Shown: positions 35,150 through 46,344, counted from the first letter of the stretch. The stretch: 64,000 bases of DNA from Bemisia tabaci (GCF_918797505.1 NC_092793.1:66211660-66275659); one strand, 5' to 3'. Notes: a model not told the origin generated them from the letters alone. Numbers and translations are program-made.

Positions 35150-35900
35150 CGGCCCATGGCGGCAAAATTAGGGGGCGGCAAATTTTGTAATTTTTTTAAA
35201 TGCAGGTACAAAAAAATCGGATCCAGAAAAAAATTACAAACAATAAAAGGTGACAAAATCTCTCATTTCCTGAGAGTTCATTAATTTCTAATTTTGTCGT
35301 ATTTCGGTGCTACAAAAGACTGCGCACCTTTAATTAGTTGAGTTAAGAGAGAAACCGAACACGTAATTTGGCCTTGAGCGGCGCGGCGCAAAGAGAAATG
35401 ATGACGAGGACTTGAGATGAATAGGAGAAGCCCTCGACGCGGCGGTCGGCATGTAACACATATTAGCGCCTACGAGACTGCATGAATACTTCACGCATTG
35501 CGCCAAACACAGTACGGTCAACAGCGGTCGGCGCGGCGTGAAACGCACAGTGCCTACAAGACTACATGAATACTTCACGCATTGCACCTAACACAGTGTG
35601 GTCAGCGCGGCACGGCGGCGGAAGTCAAAATTATTAAACCACATTCATGTTTGTTCTTTCTTAATTTTTTAGTTAATTTCTTACAAATGAAAGGCCTTGT
35701 TCTCATAGAGATAGGTTTACGGAACTGAACTTTTGCTAGTGGTGTTGACAGGGCTTACGCAAAAAATGTGTCCAACATGAGTGAACGCGTCTTATGCACC
35801 CTTCTCCCTCCGGCACGTTCACTTGATGGTTTTTATTGATGTTTCAAAATGAATGAGAAGGGGGCGGCAAAATACAGGCGGCCCATAGGCGGAAAGTAGG
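35150..35900. repeat. Element with CGGCCCAT/GGCGGCAAAAT ends and internal satellite units
   Basis: GCGGCCCATGGCGGCAAAAT near the left and GGGGGCGGCAAAATACAGG with CGGCCCATAGGCGG near the right (35870-35897) are direct-like repeats. They bracket a region holding two 84-bp tandem units (35395-35625) sharing ATGAATACTTCACGCATTG. The units recur at 58020-58170. The boundaries are tentative. Confidence 0.5.
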
Positions 35901-36029
35901 TAAATCCGGCCATGCGAGGAAGTAACATCATTCCGCTTACTCTAGTTCCTTGATCGGCTGAGGGTGACAAGTTCTTGAAAATTCAGGAAAAATCTGAAAA
36001 ATTCATCGAATTTTACTCAACCCTAAAAA

Positions 36030-36332
36030 TTCAGGAAACTTCGTGCTCGGGACCCGAAGTTGAGGTCATATGGATCTCTGAAGTTTTTGGATCGCGCATC
36101 CGAAAACTTGAGGTCCATCTGCCGAAGTTCGGGTCCGACTTCTGAAGTACCTCAGTATATACCGAAGTATTTAGGCCACACATTTGAAGTACTCCGGTAC
36201 ACATCGAGAGCTTCAGATGACTTACCCGAACTTCGGCAGTTGGACCTCAAGTTTTCGGATGCGTGATCCGAAAACTTCAGAGACCCATATGACTTCAACT
36301 TCGGGTCCCATGCACGAAGTTTTTTCTCCGTG
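36030..36332. mobile_element. MITE family D, copy 2 (left tip lost)
   Basis: It starts at GGAAACTTCGTGCTCGGGAC, lacking the first bases, and ends CACGAAGTTTTTTCTCCGTG. The palindromic interior with GAAGTTGAGGTCATATGGAT matches 14982 and 41575. Noncoding. Confidence 0.85.
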
Positions 36333-37061
36333 TGGTAACACTATCATTATGTGCCCCGGTACAGTTAAAAGAGCAGCTATTTATCCAGCTTCATCTCCAA
36401 CTTTTCAGCGAGCAAATTATCGATCTGGTCTGTATATGCCGCGTCCTAACTCCTTTTCTTACAGCGATGTTCACATTTACAACATATCGGCAGCCTTGAC
36501 ATGACAACCCTTTCATTGACGGGAACAGGATGTTCGGATCCAAGTAATCCTTGATCCCGAGCTCGGATCTCGAGCACCGAAAATAAGGTCCGATTCTCGG
36601 TGCGCGCGGGCCCGTCAAAGTGACCGCAGGTCGCTTCGGATAGTCATACGTGTCCACGTCCATGCTCCAAGCTCCAAGCCATCACCGCGTGTTTTTTTTC
36701 TTCCTTTTTTCCTTTCAACGTCACAGTTTTCAGTTCCACTGCTGCCAAAGCTCTTCTAAACGATTTTAAAATAATTACTTATCGTCAAAGCAATCCAATT
36801 TTATCAATTTTGTGTCAGAATAATTCGTAGTTTCCCGGACGAAGGAACGTAATCCTATTCCAAGGATCCAAAACTGACTCAAACAATTCGACTTTTTACA
36901 AGAATGCACCTGCGCAATTTCCATCAAAAATTCGGCTGATTTTTGCATGAGATTAGAAGACCTATCTATATATCACTTTTCTGCAAAGTTCTGCTAATAA
37001 GTTATTTTTAATGTGTCCACTTTTGCTATCAGAAAACAACTCAATCGGCCCGAAACGATAA

Positions 37062-37322
37062 TACAAAATCAACTGATAAGGGACTAAGGACGCAAAATAA
37101 AACTGAAAATAAAAAACCGGGACGTTTTGCAGTACTCGCACCTGCATTTTCAATCAGACATACAAAATGAACAAATTAGCAGTGAGACTCATGATTGGTT
37201 TATTTTTAATTTGTACTTTTTGTATGTCTGGTTGAAAATGCAGGTGTGAATATTGCGAAACGTCCCAGTGTTGTATTTTATGCTTTATTTTGCGGACTTT
37301 GGCTCATTTTAAATAGATTTTG
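37062..37322. mobile_element. Fold-back element with about 115-bp arms
   Basis: The left arm (37062-37178) and right arm (37206-37322) pair through GCAAAATAAA, GGGACGTTT, CACCTGCATTTTCAA and CAGACATACAAAA, around a loop of about 27 nt. Identity is about 80 percent by eye. A transcript would form a long hairpin. Confidence 0.8.
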
Positions 37323-37532
37323 ATATCAGTGGAGATTTTTATTCTTAAAAAAGAGAAAAAATCATGTAAAAGTTATAGGGAGTTTGAGATTTTCAATGCG
37401 CCCATGAGGCAACGCGGGACAACATCCCATTCTCGGGGAGGATGATGAAGCAGTTTCAAAGTTTGAAGCGGAGTAGTGCTGGCCAGGATAACTGGTAAGC
37501 CTTAAATCATAGATCCATTAATGCGTGACGTG

Positions 37533-37625
37533 GCTCGGCGGTTTAGAGGACTGCGGCGCGCGGCGCTCAATTGAAGCTGCTCTGCCACGCTGACCGCGGG
37601 TTCAATAGAGCTTTCGAAAGAAACC
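37533..37625 (+). mobile_element. tRNA-like SINE head (candidate)
   Basis: TGGCTCGGCGGTTTAGAGG (A-box-like) and GCGGGTTCAATAG (B-box-like) are about 55 nt apart, as in tRNA-derived SINEs. No closing acceptor stem is seen, so a functional tRNA is unlikely. Confidence 0.42.
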
Positions 37626-37941
37626 CAACTCCTAAAGGATACCAGCCCTAAGCCGGGGCCCGGAGGGGCCGAGGGGCCACAATTAATACGAACGTGATAA
37701 TTACAACGCTCCCAGCGTGAAAGAGCAAGTGACGTAGATATTTAAATCGTCTCTCATCAAGCCCAGGTTAGGATTTTCCCGGACGCCGGTTTCCAGAGCG
37801 CCAAGTTGTGCCGAAAATGAACGGAAAATTGAGAGGCTTTTTTTGCTTTCACGCCAGATTTGGGGATGATGTGTGTGGTGTGGGCATATCGGATCAATTG
37901 CGGTCACGTCTCTATTTGAATCGGTCCATGGTGAAACCTAG

Positions 37942-38155
37942 CATGCCCATTATCTAATGAGCCCCGAATTCTAAAAGAATGCCTACATTCTGGGGACCAT
38001 CAGATAATGGACATGTCTATTATCTAATGAGCCACAAATTCTATAAGAATGCCTACATTCTGGGGATCATCAGATAATGCGCATGTCTATTTTCTTATGA
38101 CTGATGAGCCGTGAGCTCTATAAGAATGCCTATAAACTGGGATCATGAGATAATT
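37942..38155 (+). repeat. 70-bp tandem repeat, three copies
   Basis: TATTATCTAATGAGCC-like starts occur at 37950, 38020 and (mutated to TATTTTCTTATGA) 38090, giving a 70-bp period. Each unit carries AAGAATGCCTACATTCTGGG and a paired TATCTAATGA / CATCAGATAAT, so each can form a hairpin. The third unit has a small insertion and more changes. Confidence 0.9.
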
Positions 38156-38500
38156 TATATATTCGGTTTTAACATGGACTAATTCATCTTTGAGTCGGAC
38201 TAAACCGCGAGAGGGGAATAGGGGATGCGCCTCGGCACACGAATCGTTAACATTTGCCCGACTAGATCGGGTTTACCGTCCAAAGCAAAAACTCCTCAAC
38301 TACTTCTAGATGTTCTGAGTTTTTCCCTGAAAAAATGTTTCATCTCTGAAAAACCAATGAGTTATCATCCCTCAAATTTTTTTAATAACTGTGCCCCAAT
38401 ACTTTAATACTTAAAATTGAGGGAAGGAAACGTGGTGGTGATCATGTCTTCACGCAAGAGAGCGTTATGTGTGGAAGGATAATGAAAAACCCTGAATGGA

Positions 38501-38636
38501 ACTTTTAAAACTTTTTTTGAAAAACTCACGCTCAGGTGCGGTCACGCGCATGATGGTGGCCCGGGTAGCCGCCTAAACGCGTCCGAAAAATAACAAATTA
38601 GTGAAAGCGTGAGTTTTTTAAAAAAGTTTTAAAAGT
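38501..38636. mobile_element. Short fold-back (AACTTTTAAAACTTTTTT arms)
   Basis: ACTTTTAAAACTTTTTTTGA and AAAAAGTTTTAAAAGT are inverted, and the arms continue through AAAAACTCACGCT / AGCGTGAGTTTTT. The centre is GC-rich (GGTGGCCCGGGTAGCC). 136 bp, noncoding. Confidence 0.75.
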
Positions 38637-38855
38637 CGTAATACAGCTTTTACTGTTTTTCAAAAATTTCGATTATTTTATTAAGAATCCTGAATGGAGT
38701 TGCGGGCTTTTCCACGTTGGACGAGAGGGATGGACCCCGAAGTTATGAGCACTTCTTGATGGCTCCAGTCATTATGGTGATTCGTGGAAGATCAAGGAAA
38801 ACGTTTTACAATCCCTCTCGCCAGGAACAAATGTGAAAGCAAAGCAAGTGCTGTG

Positions 38856-38945
38856 CTCTGGCATTGAGGAAGAATGACGTATGAGCATTTTGACTTTCCC
38901 AAATTTCTGTTGATGAAACACGGACTTTCTGGAAAATTTACGACA
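38856..38945 (+). mobile_element. MITE family A, left-end fragment
   Basis: CTCTGGCATTGAGGAAGAAT followed by GACGTATGAGCATTTTGAC and CCCAAATTTCTGTTGATGAA corresponds to the left third of family A. The rest is missing. Confidence 0.6.
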
Positions 38946-39657
38946 TTTCATTGAACTTCTTTCAGCGTCTAACGCTCAATTTATTCTGACGTCACTTTGA
39001 AGGCTCTTTGCAAAATTTTGAGTGATTTTCCAAGCTTTTGGACCGAATGAGAACACCTCGAGACACTCAACGTAAAGACAGTGATGCTTTAATCTGGAAA
39101 GGTTATTTTTTACGTAGAGACTGCTAGTTGGCATCTTAAATCTCACAATCAGGCTAATTAATACGACGACATTTGCGTTAGTCTATCGTCCCAATGCTCT
39201 GTCTGGCCCTCAGTCCGCACAAGATCCCCTAATTAAGTATTTAATCGTAAGGATCACACAATGCTTTTATTTAATAGCACATTGCGTCCATTCAAAGCAG
39301 ATCTGCCACATTTCTAAGAAAAAAAGGTTACAGCATTTTACTCCTTCACACCTAACCTCAAGTATTCCTAGACTAAAAATTATTACTAAAAGTATTCAAA
39401 AGTTGTTCGATACCAAGTCATCAAATTGTGATACTTTATTTGCAAATCGCGTCTCAACATTATTGCGTGGGTAATACCAACAATATTATGAGAAACGTAT
39501 GGACTTATGCTCGATATTCCAGCCACTCCAGCCAGGACATGTTATGAATTGAAACAAAGGGATTAGGCGACGGGGCCCCCACCCAGTTGAAAAGTAGAGA
39601 AACTTAGTTTGCAGTTATAAAGATAAGTATAGGCTAATTTTGACATAAATACCACCA

Positions 39658-39694
39658 AAACGTTTTGGCTGAAAACGCAGCCTTCCTCAGTTGG
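39658..39694 (-). ncRNA. Hammerhead-ribozyme-like core (probably inactive relic)
   Basis: On the minus strand, CTGAGGA (39684-39690) fits the hammerhead CUGANGA box. It is followed by a stem GGCTG/CAGCC closed over CGTTTT and then AAAACG where active ribozymes have GAAA. The order is that of hammerhead motifs carried by Penelope-like retroelements. Partner strands for helices I and III are not evident and the first G of GAAA is replaced. I therefore infer a decayed motif from a retroelement end. No reverse transcriptase or GIY-YIG frame is visible nearby. Confidence 0.45.
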
Positions 39695-39699
39695 ATAAT

Positions 39700-41574
39700 A
39701 GCAGTTATAAACAATTTTTAGGAATATGGAATCAAAGAGCTGAGAATCTCTAATCATGATATTAAAATAAAAAATGATTTCGACTGAGAACCATATTGAT
39801 GTGTATTGGTTTCTACTATTAAATTTCGTACTATCGCTTTTACATTCTAACAATAAATTTATCTAACAACTTCGCAACGTATGAATCAATGGCTAGATCG
39901 ATCTTACCTCTTGTCCCAAGTTCCAATCGGATGCATGATCCTCTCCTCCTCGCTGGACACCTAATTATCATGTGCTCTTCTTTCAAATGATCCGCTTGTC
40001 CACTCAAGCTTATGTAACTGTGTTTTAACGACACCGTTTAAGGATTGATCTTTAGTGGGAACCGCGCTGGAATGAGACATCGTTGCTCTGGGGTAATCAT
40101 CAAGTAGCTGAGTAGCGGTCTCTGACCTATCATCAGTTGGAGTGAGATGTTTATTTAAATGCAGAAACGCTCCCATTAACTAGCACGGTGTTTTGGTTAG
40201 TTTTTTTTTTGGGGGGGGGGGGGGGTTCTGTTTCAGTATTACCAATCCAACTTTCTCGCCGTGAGGCTGCCATTACAATGATTTAAATTTTATTTTTAAT
40301 GATATCGGGTTGGGCAAAAGAAACGCTCGATTCCCCATTACTTATGGTTTGCATGGACTGTTGTCTTTATCATCGAGGTGGGATCATTTTTGGAAGGTCA
40401 TGACTCTCCCCCACCCCTATCAGTCATGTTATGCATTTTGGGTTACTGGAGCTCATCGCCAATAGTTGCATTGAACTCAAATCACAATGCTTCACTACAC
40501 AATGATTTACTTTAAAATGCTTAGTTCTCATACTCCAAGCTCTATTATAATTTTGATTCTAAGAGTGACGGTAACATGTAATTCCCATGATCTTAATGCC
40601 TTCATACAGCTTATTGCGCGGTGATGCTTGTTTATTGTTAGTTATGTTTACTGTTACTATACTGATGGTGGATTTCGGTTACCTGAAATTCATTACTTTT
40701 ATTATGTAAGTAAAACAGAATCAAATAGCATTTTGGTACGTTCGATAACTTCGATTGCATGAATAACCTCATGCAGTAGCACCAAATAAAAGATATCTCG
40801 ATTTTGAAGTTCGTGGAACTAAGATCACACTAATCGTACACATTTATTGTATGTTGCTGCATGGTCCCTCTTCACGGAAGTATCTCCTCGAACTTATCTG
40901 TGTACAAAATCGAGATCGAAACCTATCGCCAAGTTTCCTTCCATCAGGAACATCCGGAACCGTAAGTTCAAGTTTAACTGACAGCTGTTCGGTCTTACCG
41001 AGGTGTTGAATGAATTGCAGGCATACAAAGTAAAACGAGTTGAAGGGGAAACCAGGTCAGGGCCGGGTGTGTGTATGAGGTGCACCCAATGAGAGAGCGT
41101 CACGTGTCCGCAGGAAAAGGGAAATTATAAAGCTGTGGTTTTCAATCAGATTTTAATAATTATTGCTGGTTGTGAGCTTGAGCTGCTTTTGCCACGCGGT
41201 CAGCAGGATGCGTAACATTCGTCCACCGAATATCTCAGTCAGAATCTCTATCAGGCATACTCTCTCTTCATTGCCTAACAAATGAGTCCTGCCCTCATGC
41301 AGATGTGTTAAATGCACCCTTTATCTACTATCCTTCATCTTATTATCGTATAATATCTTCATCTTGCGTATATCTTCATTCTTAGTTTCAGTCTCCCTAC
41401 AAGAGGACGAGTTTTGTTTCTAAAACGAAAACAGGAACTGAACTGAAACTGTCAGTGTATTTGCGAGCAATTTTGCATGCCTAAAAAAAGTAATGACAAT
41501 CAATCAGGATAAATTGTACAATTAATAAAAATGAAAATAATAAAATCAAGAATAAGCCGGAAATAAAGTTACAG
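39700..41574. other. Mostly unique sequence with T10-G15 tract
   Basis: T10 at 40201-40210 runs directly into G15 at 40211-40225. ORFs reach 71 codons with no domain. No repeat family is shared with the window. Confidence 0.45.
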
Positions 41575-41840
41575 CGTGGAGAAAAAAACTTCGTGCGAGG
41601 GACCCGAAGTTGAGGTCATATGGAAATCTGAAGTTTTCGGATCACGTACCTAAAAACTTGAGGTCCAGCAGCCGAAGTTCGTGTCAGACATCTGAAGTAC
41701 TCCGGTACATACCGAAGTGCCTCGATGTCTGACCCGAACTTCGGCAGCTCGACCTCAAGTTTTCGGATGCGTGATCAGAAAACTTCAGAGATCCATATGA
41801 CCTCAACTTCGGGGCCCATGCACGAAGTTTTTTCTCCGTG
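41575..41840. mobile_element. MITE family D, copy 3
   Basis: CGTGGAGAAAAAAACTTCGT opens and CACGAAGTTTTTTCTCCGTG closes it. The palindromic interior has TGAAGTTTTCGGAT and GACCCGAACTTCGG blocks. About 266 bp, noncoding. Confidence 0.87.
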
Positions 41841-41976
41841 AGGGGATTTCTGAGATGAATTAGTGATCACCATTAAAACAGAATAAAATGAAGCGAATAC
41901 TATCGTAGCGGCATTGTTTCAGCACTTCATCAACTAAAAATTAGGTGAAATTGAAAAAAAATTAAAATCCAAGCAT

Positions 41977-42522
41977 AATGGACCACTAGACAAGGTACGA
42001 ATTTCAGCATTCTAATACATGTTTCTTAACCAAAATTTCACGTAAAACACGATACGCGCAACGAAAATTACCGAAATTAACTCCTTACGAAGATATTTTA
42101 TGATTCTTTATGCGTAAATTCAAACCATCCGCTCATGAAAACTCAATGCTCAACGTGATTCACATCGCGCGCTAAACGTTATCATGACAGTCTCTGCGAT
42201 ATAAAAATCTGGCAACCTCAATCTTGACGCTTTGGCTCAGCTGTAGCAAATTGCTAATAGTTTGAACAACACATGGTGGGAAATGAACATTGCTCGATTG
42301 AGAGGCTTGCAGAAACCGTTGTAGTGCGCGATTTGACTCACGTAGAGCCTTGAGTTTCTTGTGAGCGGGCAGCTCAAATTCCTCATAACCAATGTGAAAT
42401 AAAAACGTTAATATCTTTGTTAGGAGTTGGTTTAAGTAATTTTCGTTGTGCGAATCGTGCTCTACGTGAAATTCTGGTTAAGAAACATGTATCAGATTGC
42501 TTAAATTCGTACCTTGTCCATT
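41977..42522. mobile_element. 545-bp MITE with about 130-bp inverted termini
   Basis: The left arm (41977-about 42110) contains CAAGGTACGAATTT, ACATGTTTCTTAACCA, AATTTCACGTA and CAACGAAAATTAC. Each reappears inverted in the right arm (about 42400-42522). The centre is unrelated between arms and noncoding. A worn relative of one arm lies at about 50150-50235. Confidence 0.85.
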
Positions 42523-43114
42523 AAGAAGGGTTGGTACTTGTAAAAAGTTGTAACAGCAGATTGATCAGGAGAAATCTACGAATGACGTCAGACACGTTCG
42601 GAAGGGGGAGAGTAGAGGTGCCTGAAATGAGAAGCGGGGGTCAAAGATCATTAAAAATAGCCTGACGTCATTTTATAAACTACCCCTCGGTGCGATTGGT
42701 GCGAATTCTATATTCTTGAACAATGAAATGATAAGATACTAATGCGTGCTTCCCATTTGAACACCAACCATCACATGATACTTTCTCTCTTTTCGTAAGC
42801 ATTTACTTGCGAACACCTCCTGTAATGGGCGACACGCCGAGGGCTGAGTAAATCTACCCTGTTAAGAGAAAATTGTGGTTCTCGTTCGATTCACAACGTT
42901 AATTGCGCCATAACGGAACCCTAGGGGGTAGTTGCTATGTTACGTGCCGTGAGAACAAAGAGGGAACTAGCGGGTACGGTGCGCGCACGGAGTGATAATT
43001 CCAAGTGTCGTTCATCTCAGTTATGAAGGACGCGTGGAGGGTCGTAGGGTACCAAGTGCGAAATGAGTCCTGGAAAATAAAGAGCAGAAAAGAGGTTAAT
43101 GAGTTGCTGTCATT

Positions 43115-43200
43115 TCCAGGGGGCCGTGGTAGCGCGGCGCGCCCCCCTCACGGAGAGCTACGACTATCGTGGGTTTAAAACATTCAGTCTCCCTGCTCTT
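43115..43200 (+). mobile_element. tRNA-like SINE head (candidate)
   Basis: GGGGGCCGTGGTAGCGCGG (A-box-like) and CGTGGGTTTAAAAC (B-box-like) are separated by about 40 nt. Weak promoter-like match, with no cloverleaf. Confidence 0.35.
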
Positions 43201-43409
43201 AGAGCTGGAAAAAACCAATAAATGAAGATTGTAAAGAAAAGACATACATTTTCTTGTTTCAAATTCCCCACCCTCTAGAACTAATTTACGCGTACTCCCT
43301 GTTCAACCCTCCATCCTTGTCGCTTTGTATCTACAAGTACTAGTTATAGTATGAATTTTTGATATCTTTGTATGTAAGTCGTATCTTGTAAAAACTGCGA
43401 GAATCAATT

Positions 43410-43665
43410 GGATTGCATTTTGCAAAAAGGAACCAAGAGCATTGCAATGTTGCTAAGATTGGGCAAATTCATCCTTTGCAGTAAAATAACTGGAATCACA
43501 AAAAAATATGCAATCTACACGGTAATTTTTGTCTTAGATTCACAGTTTTCAGCGAGTAAAATAGAAATTGTCAATGGATAATTTGGTTTATTTCCAAGAC
43601 AAAAGAAGCTGCACAATCTTAGCAACATTGCAATGCTCCTGGTTCCTTTTTGCAAAATGCAATCC
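43410..43665. mobile_element. MITE family L, complete, AATT duplication
   Basis: It begins GGATTGCATTTTGCAAAAAG and ends CTTTTTGCAAAATGCAATCC, with AATT on both sides (43406-43409, 43666-43669). Terminal inverted repeats are about 55 bp with two mismatches. 256 bp, noncoding. Its ends and 4-bp target resemble families F and I. Confidence 0.9.
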
Positions 43666-44344
43666 AATTGAAATTTTCCTTTATAGCATCCATCAATTTT
43701 GGCAAAAACAGGGACAGATATCAAAATCTGATTTTTCTACCCAGTTCGACCAAAGTCGCTTCAAGAACTTCGCCTTTTTGAACTGGAGTCCCTTCGTCTG
43801 GGAACAATTAGAAATGCTGCGTAGTTAGGAAAACGCGAGTATGATCTTTGTTAGCGCATACTCAGATTAAGTAATTAAAGATATGGGAGGGAGGAGGAGG
43901 AGATGGAAGCAGAGAGACAGACTGACTGATGACCGGAGAAGAAATTCGACAGAATTTATCTCCAAGCCCGCACGGGCAGAATGTAAACTTTCACGGAGCC
44001 CGGACCCTGTAATAAAGGAAGAAGACAATTTGTCTAGAGGAGCGTATTTATCTTCCCGGTCCACAAATTAACGAGCCGAAAGTGACTTTCGATCTCTCGA
44101 TCACGTTCGCTTTTCTCGGCACCGCGCGTCTCATGTCCAGTCAATCATTGCCAAGTTCCCGCCCATGTTGCTGATTCACGGAAAAATAATACAATTCTTC
44201 TGACGTCATCTTTCATCATGCAGCGTAAGCAGATTTTTCTCTGTTAAATGTGGGAGAATTCCTTACCTTCTTGTAGCAGGCTTGTCATCAGTGACCTTCT
44301 TATCGGGATTGTATCCCGTGTTTTCCTTAAGAGATGTTTTATTT

Positions 44345-44597
44345 GGACTGAGTTTAACAGAAAGGGACCAAGCCAAATCAGCTTTTGCCAAATTGATGCG
44401 GGCAATTAAATTGTTTTCGAGAGAACGTTTGTGCAGATTCTTTTGAAATTTTCGAGGAATTTGCTTTAAACTGTGGAGAATTTTCACTGAAATTTGCACA
44501 AAAATCTGCGCAATCGTTTTCATATTAAAATTTAAAATGCCCATTTAAATTTTGCAATAGCTCATGAGGCTTGGTTCATTTCTGTTTAACGCGGTCC
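44345..44597. mobile_element. MITE family I, copy 1, ATTT duplication
   Basis: It begins GGACTGAGTTTAACAGAAAG and ends TCTGTTTAACGCGGTCC, with ATTT flanking each end. 253 bp. Inner words AAGCCAAATCAGCTTTTGCC / GCAATAGCTCATGAGGCTT are mirrored. A 93-codon minus-strand ORF here is a by-product. Confidence 0.87.
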
Positions 44598-44847
44598 ATT
44601 TAAGGATCAACCCTTGCCTTGGGTTCTCCGTGTATAGTAGCGCAGACCTTGAATAATGATTTTTGGTTACTTTAACGCGCGGACCGTCGAGATGCGGCAA
44701 CGATGGCGTCATCCATCCACTGCGTCGAGTGCGTGGACCACTACTTTGTTTCGGTTTCATTTCCGCATTAATTAGTTTCCTCGTTTTTTCTCTGGCTCGG
44801 TCTGTCTGGCTGACGCATTGCGCAGCTTCGGGACTCAGGGCCTCGCC

Positions 44848-45082
44848 GCACAGCGGATCGAGTCAATAGGAGAGGTCGGACAAAATTTGAAAACTTTAAA
44901 CGCGTTTATCTCCGTTTATACAAAACTTTGAGGTTCTAAAAGTGGTTTCATCGGTTTCCTCGTGAAATTTTCTTGCCAAAGCATCTCTTGAGATGCATAA
45001 TGTGACGAAAGAAACACCAAAATTTGCAGTTTTAGTCGAAAATTTCATGTCCGACCTCTCCAATTGACTCGATCCCCTGTGC
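44848..45082. mobile_element. MITE family H, copy 2
   Basis: It begins GCACAGCGGATCGAGTCAAT and ends ATTGACTCGATCCCCTGTGC. Inner GAGAGGTCGGAC / GTCCGACCTCTC pairs are intact. 235 bp, noncoding. Confidence 0.9.
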
Positions 45083-45199
45083 GCCGCAACCGACCGCGTC
45101 ACGGGCGTCCCGTCGGGAGCGTCGCGACGCTCCGATGTTGAAGTACAGGCGTAATCGTGTAATCACGAGAGCCCTCACTAGCAAGGAGTTTATCGAACG

Positions 45200-45340
45200 A
45201 CAGGGCTCATTTTAGACTGTAGGTGCGTTATTACGTCAACGGAACGTCGGATCTTGCACGCATAACGTGGCGACGTGAAGCGACGCGACGACGGCGGTCG
45301 TGACGTCGTGACGTACCGCGACGTACAACGCATGAAGCGT
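45200..45340. repeat. Short repeat copy 2 plus GACGT-rich segment
   Basis: ACAGGGCTCATTTTAGACTG and the following 30 bp match 10638-10690. Immediately after, 45259-45330 is dense in GACG/CGTC words (GCGACGACGGCGGTCGTGAC, TGACGTACCGCGACGTAC). The result is a strongly CpG-rich imperfect palindrome. Confidence 0.55.
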
Positions 45341-45509
45341 TGTATTTGTTATACGAGTAAGCGCATTGACTTATTTAAGGGTACATCATTCGTGAGAAAA
45401 CCAAGAAAAATAAGATTCCTATACGTTATCATTTTTGAAACCTGTGTTTTACCTACTAAGCAAATTTCACTACATGTTCACTTACTTCTTTTAATTTTAA
45501 CGATAAATA

Positions 45510-45780
45510 CACTGAAAAAAAGAAGATTGGAAGAAATTACCATTCCTTCACGCTGTATTTCGCTGTATTTCGTCATCGGGATCAGCTTCACGCTGTATTT
45601 CACACAGTGTGAAGGAATAGTAAGTTAGCTACCATCTTTAAGTCGATTCTGTCAGAGGAATGGTTACCTGCACCAGTATAGTGACGTTTACCTTTCTTCT
45701 GGCAGAATTGACTCTAAATTGACAATGTGTGAAATACAGCGTGAAGGAATGGTACATTCTACCAATCTTTTTTTTCAGTG
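45510..45780. mobile_element. MITE family E (CACTGAAAAAAAG ends), copy 1
   Basis: It begins CACTGAAAAAAAGAAGATTG and ends CAATCTTTTTTTTCAGTG, with TA on both sides. The inner CATTCCTTCACGCTGTATTT is mirrored as AAATACAGCGTGAAGGAATG. The left half has an extra tandem CGCTGTATTTC. 271 bp. Confidence 0.9.
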
Positions 45781-46025
45781 TATGTTCACGGTCATTGAAC
45801 GTTGCAGTTCTCTGCTAAGACACAATACATTTTGATAGAACCAGTTTTTTGGGGTTTTATCATTCGGCTTTCGTATAGTATGGACTATCACCGTTTCAAC
45901 CCTCCCTTTTGTGTGGGAGAAAAGAAATTTTAGTCCACCGAGGCAACATTTTCAGTGAAAGATTTTAGTCGGTTTAGATCAGCAAATCGGATATTAGATT
46001 TTGACGGAAAATGTTCGGAAATGTC

Positions 46026-46159
46026 GAGCGACACCTTATTGACAGCATACATATAGCAGAGCATTTAGAGCCCACGCTTCGCTTCATCGCGCCTTCAATT
46101 TTTCAGATGCAGCACGGATGTCCATCAAGTACGAATAGTTGTATTTCTGCGCCGTCGTT
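46026..46159 (+). repeat. Dispersed repeat, copy 2 (pair with 5188-5318)
   Basis: It matches 5188-5318 from GAGCGACACCT to CTGCGCCGTCG, with a few substitutions and a 3-4 nt insertion. Same orientation. Confidence 0.75.
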
Positions 46160-46344
46160 AACGCGCATCCTTTCCTTCGCTTTATTTCCATTGTGTGTTT
46201 TTGCGTTTGTCTCATTCGTATCGATGCTTAAAACTAGTAGCATAGAGTAGATTGGCCTTATGGCCATGTCCGAGCCTGGTTTTTTAAATCGCAAACTTCA
46301 AAATGTCATACATCCGATCCGGTTCAGTTTTTCTGAAATATGGG

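Noticed and set aside
37942..38155. CRISPR array
   Set aside because: The 70-bp units are contiguous tandem repeats with no unique spacers, in a eukaryotic context.
39700..40176. Penelope-like retroelement ORF upstream of the hammerhead-like motif
   Set aside because: The minus-strand frames there (64-96 codons) show no reverse transcriptase or GIY-YIG signature.
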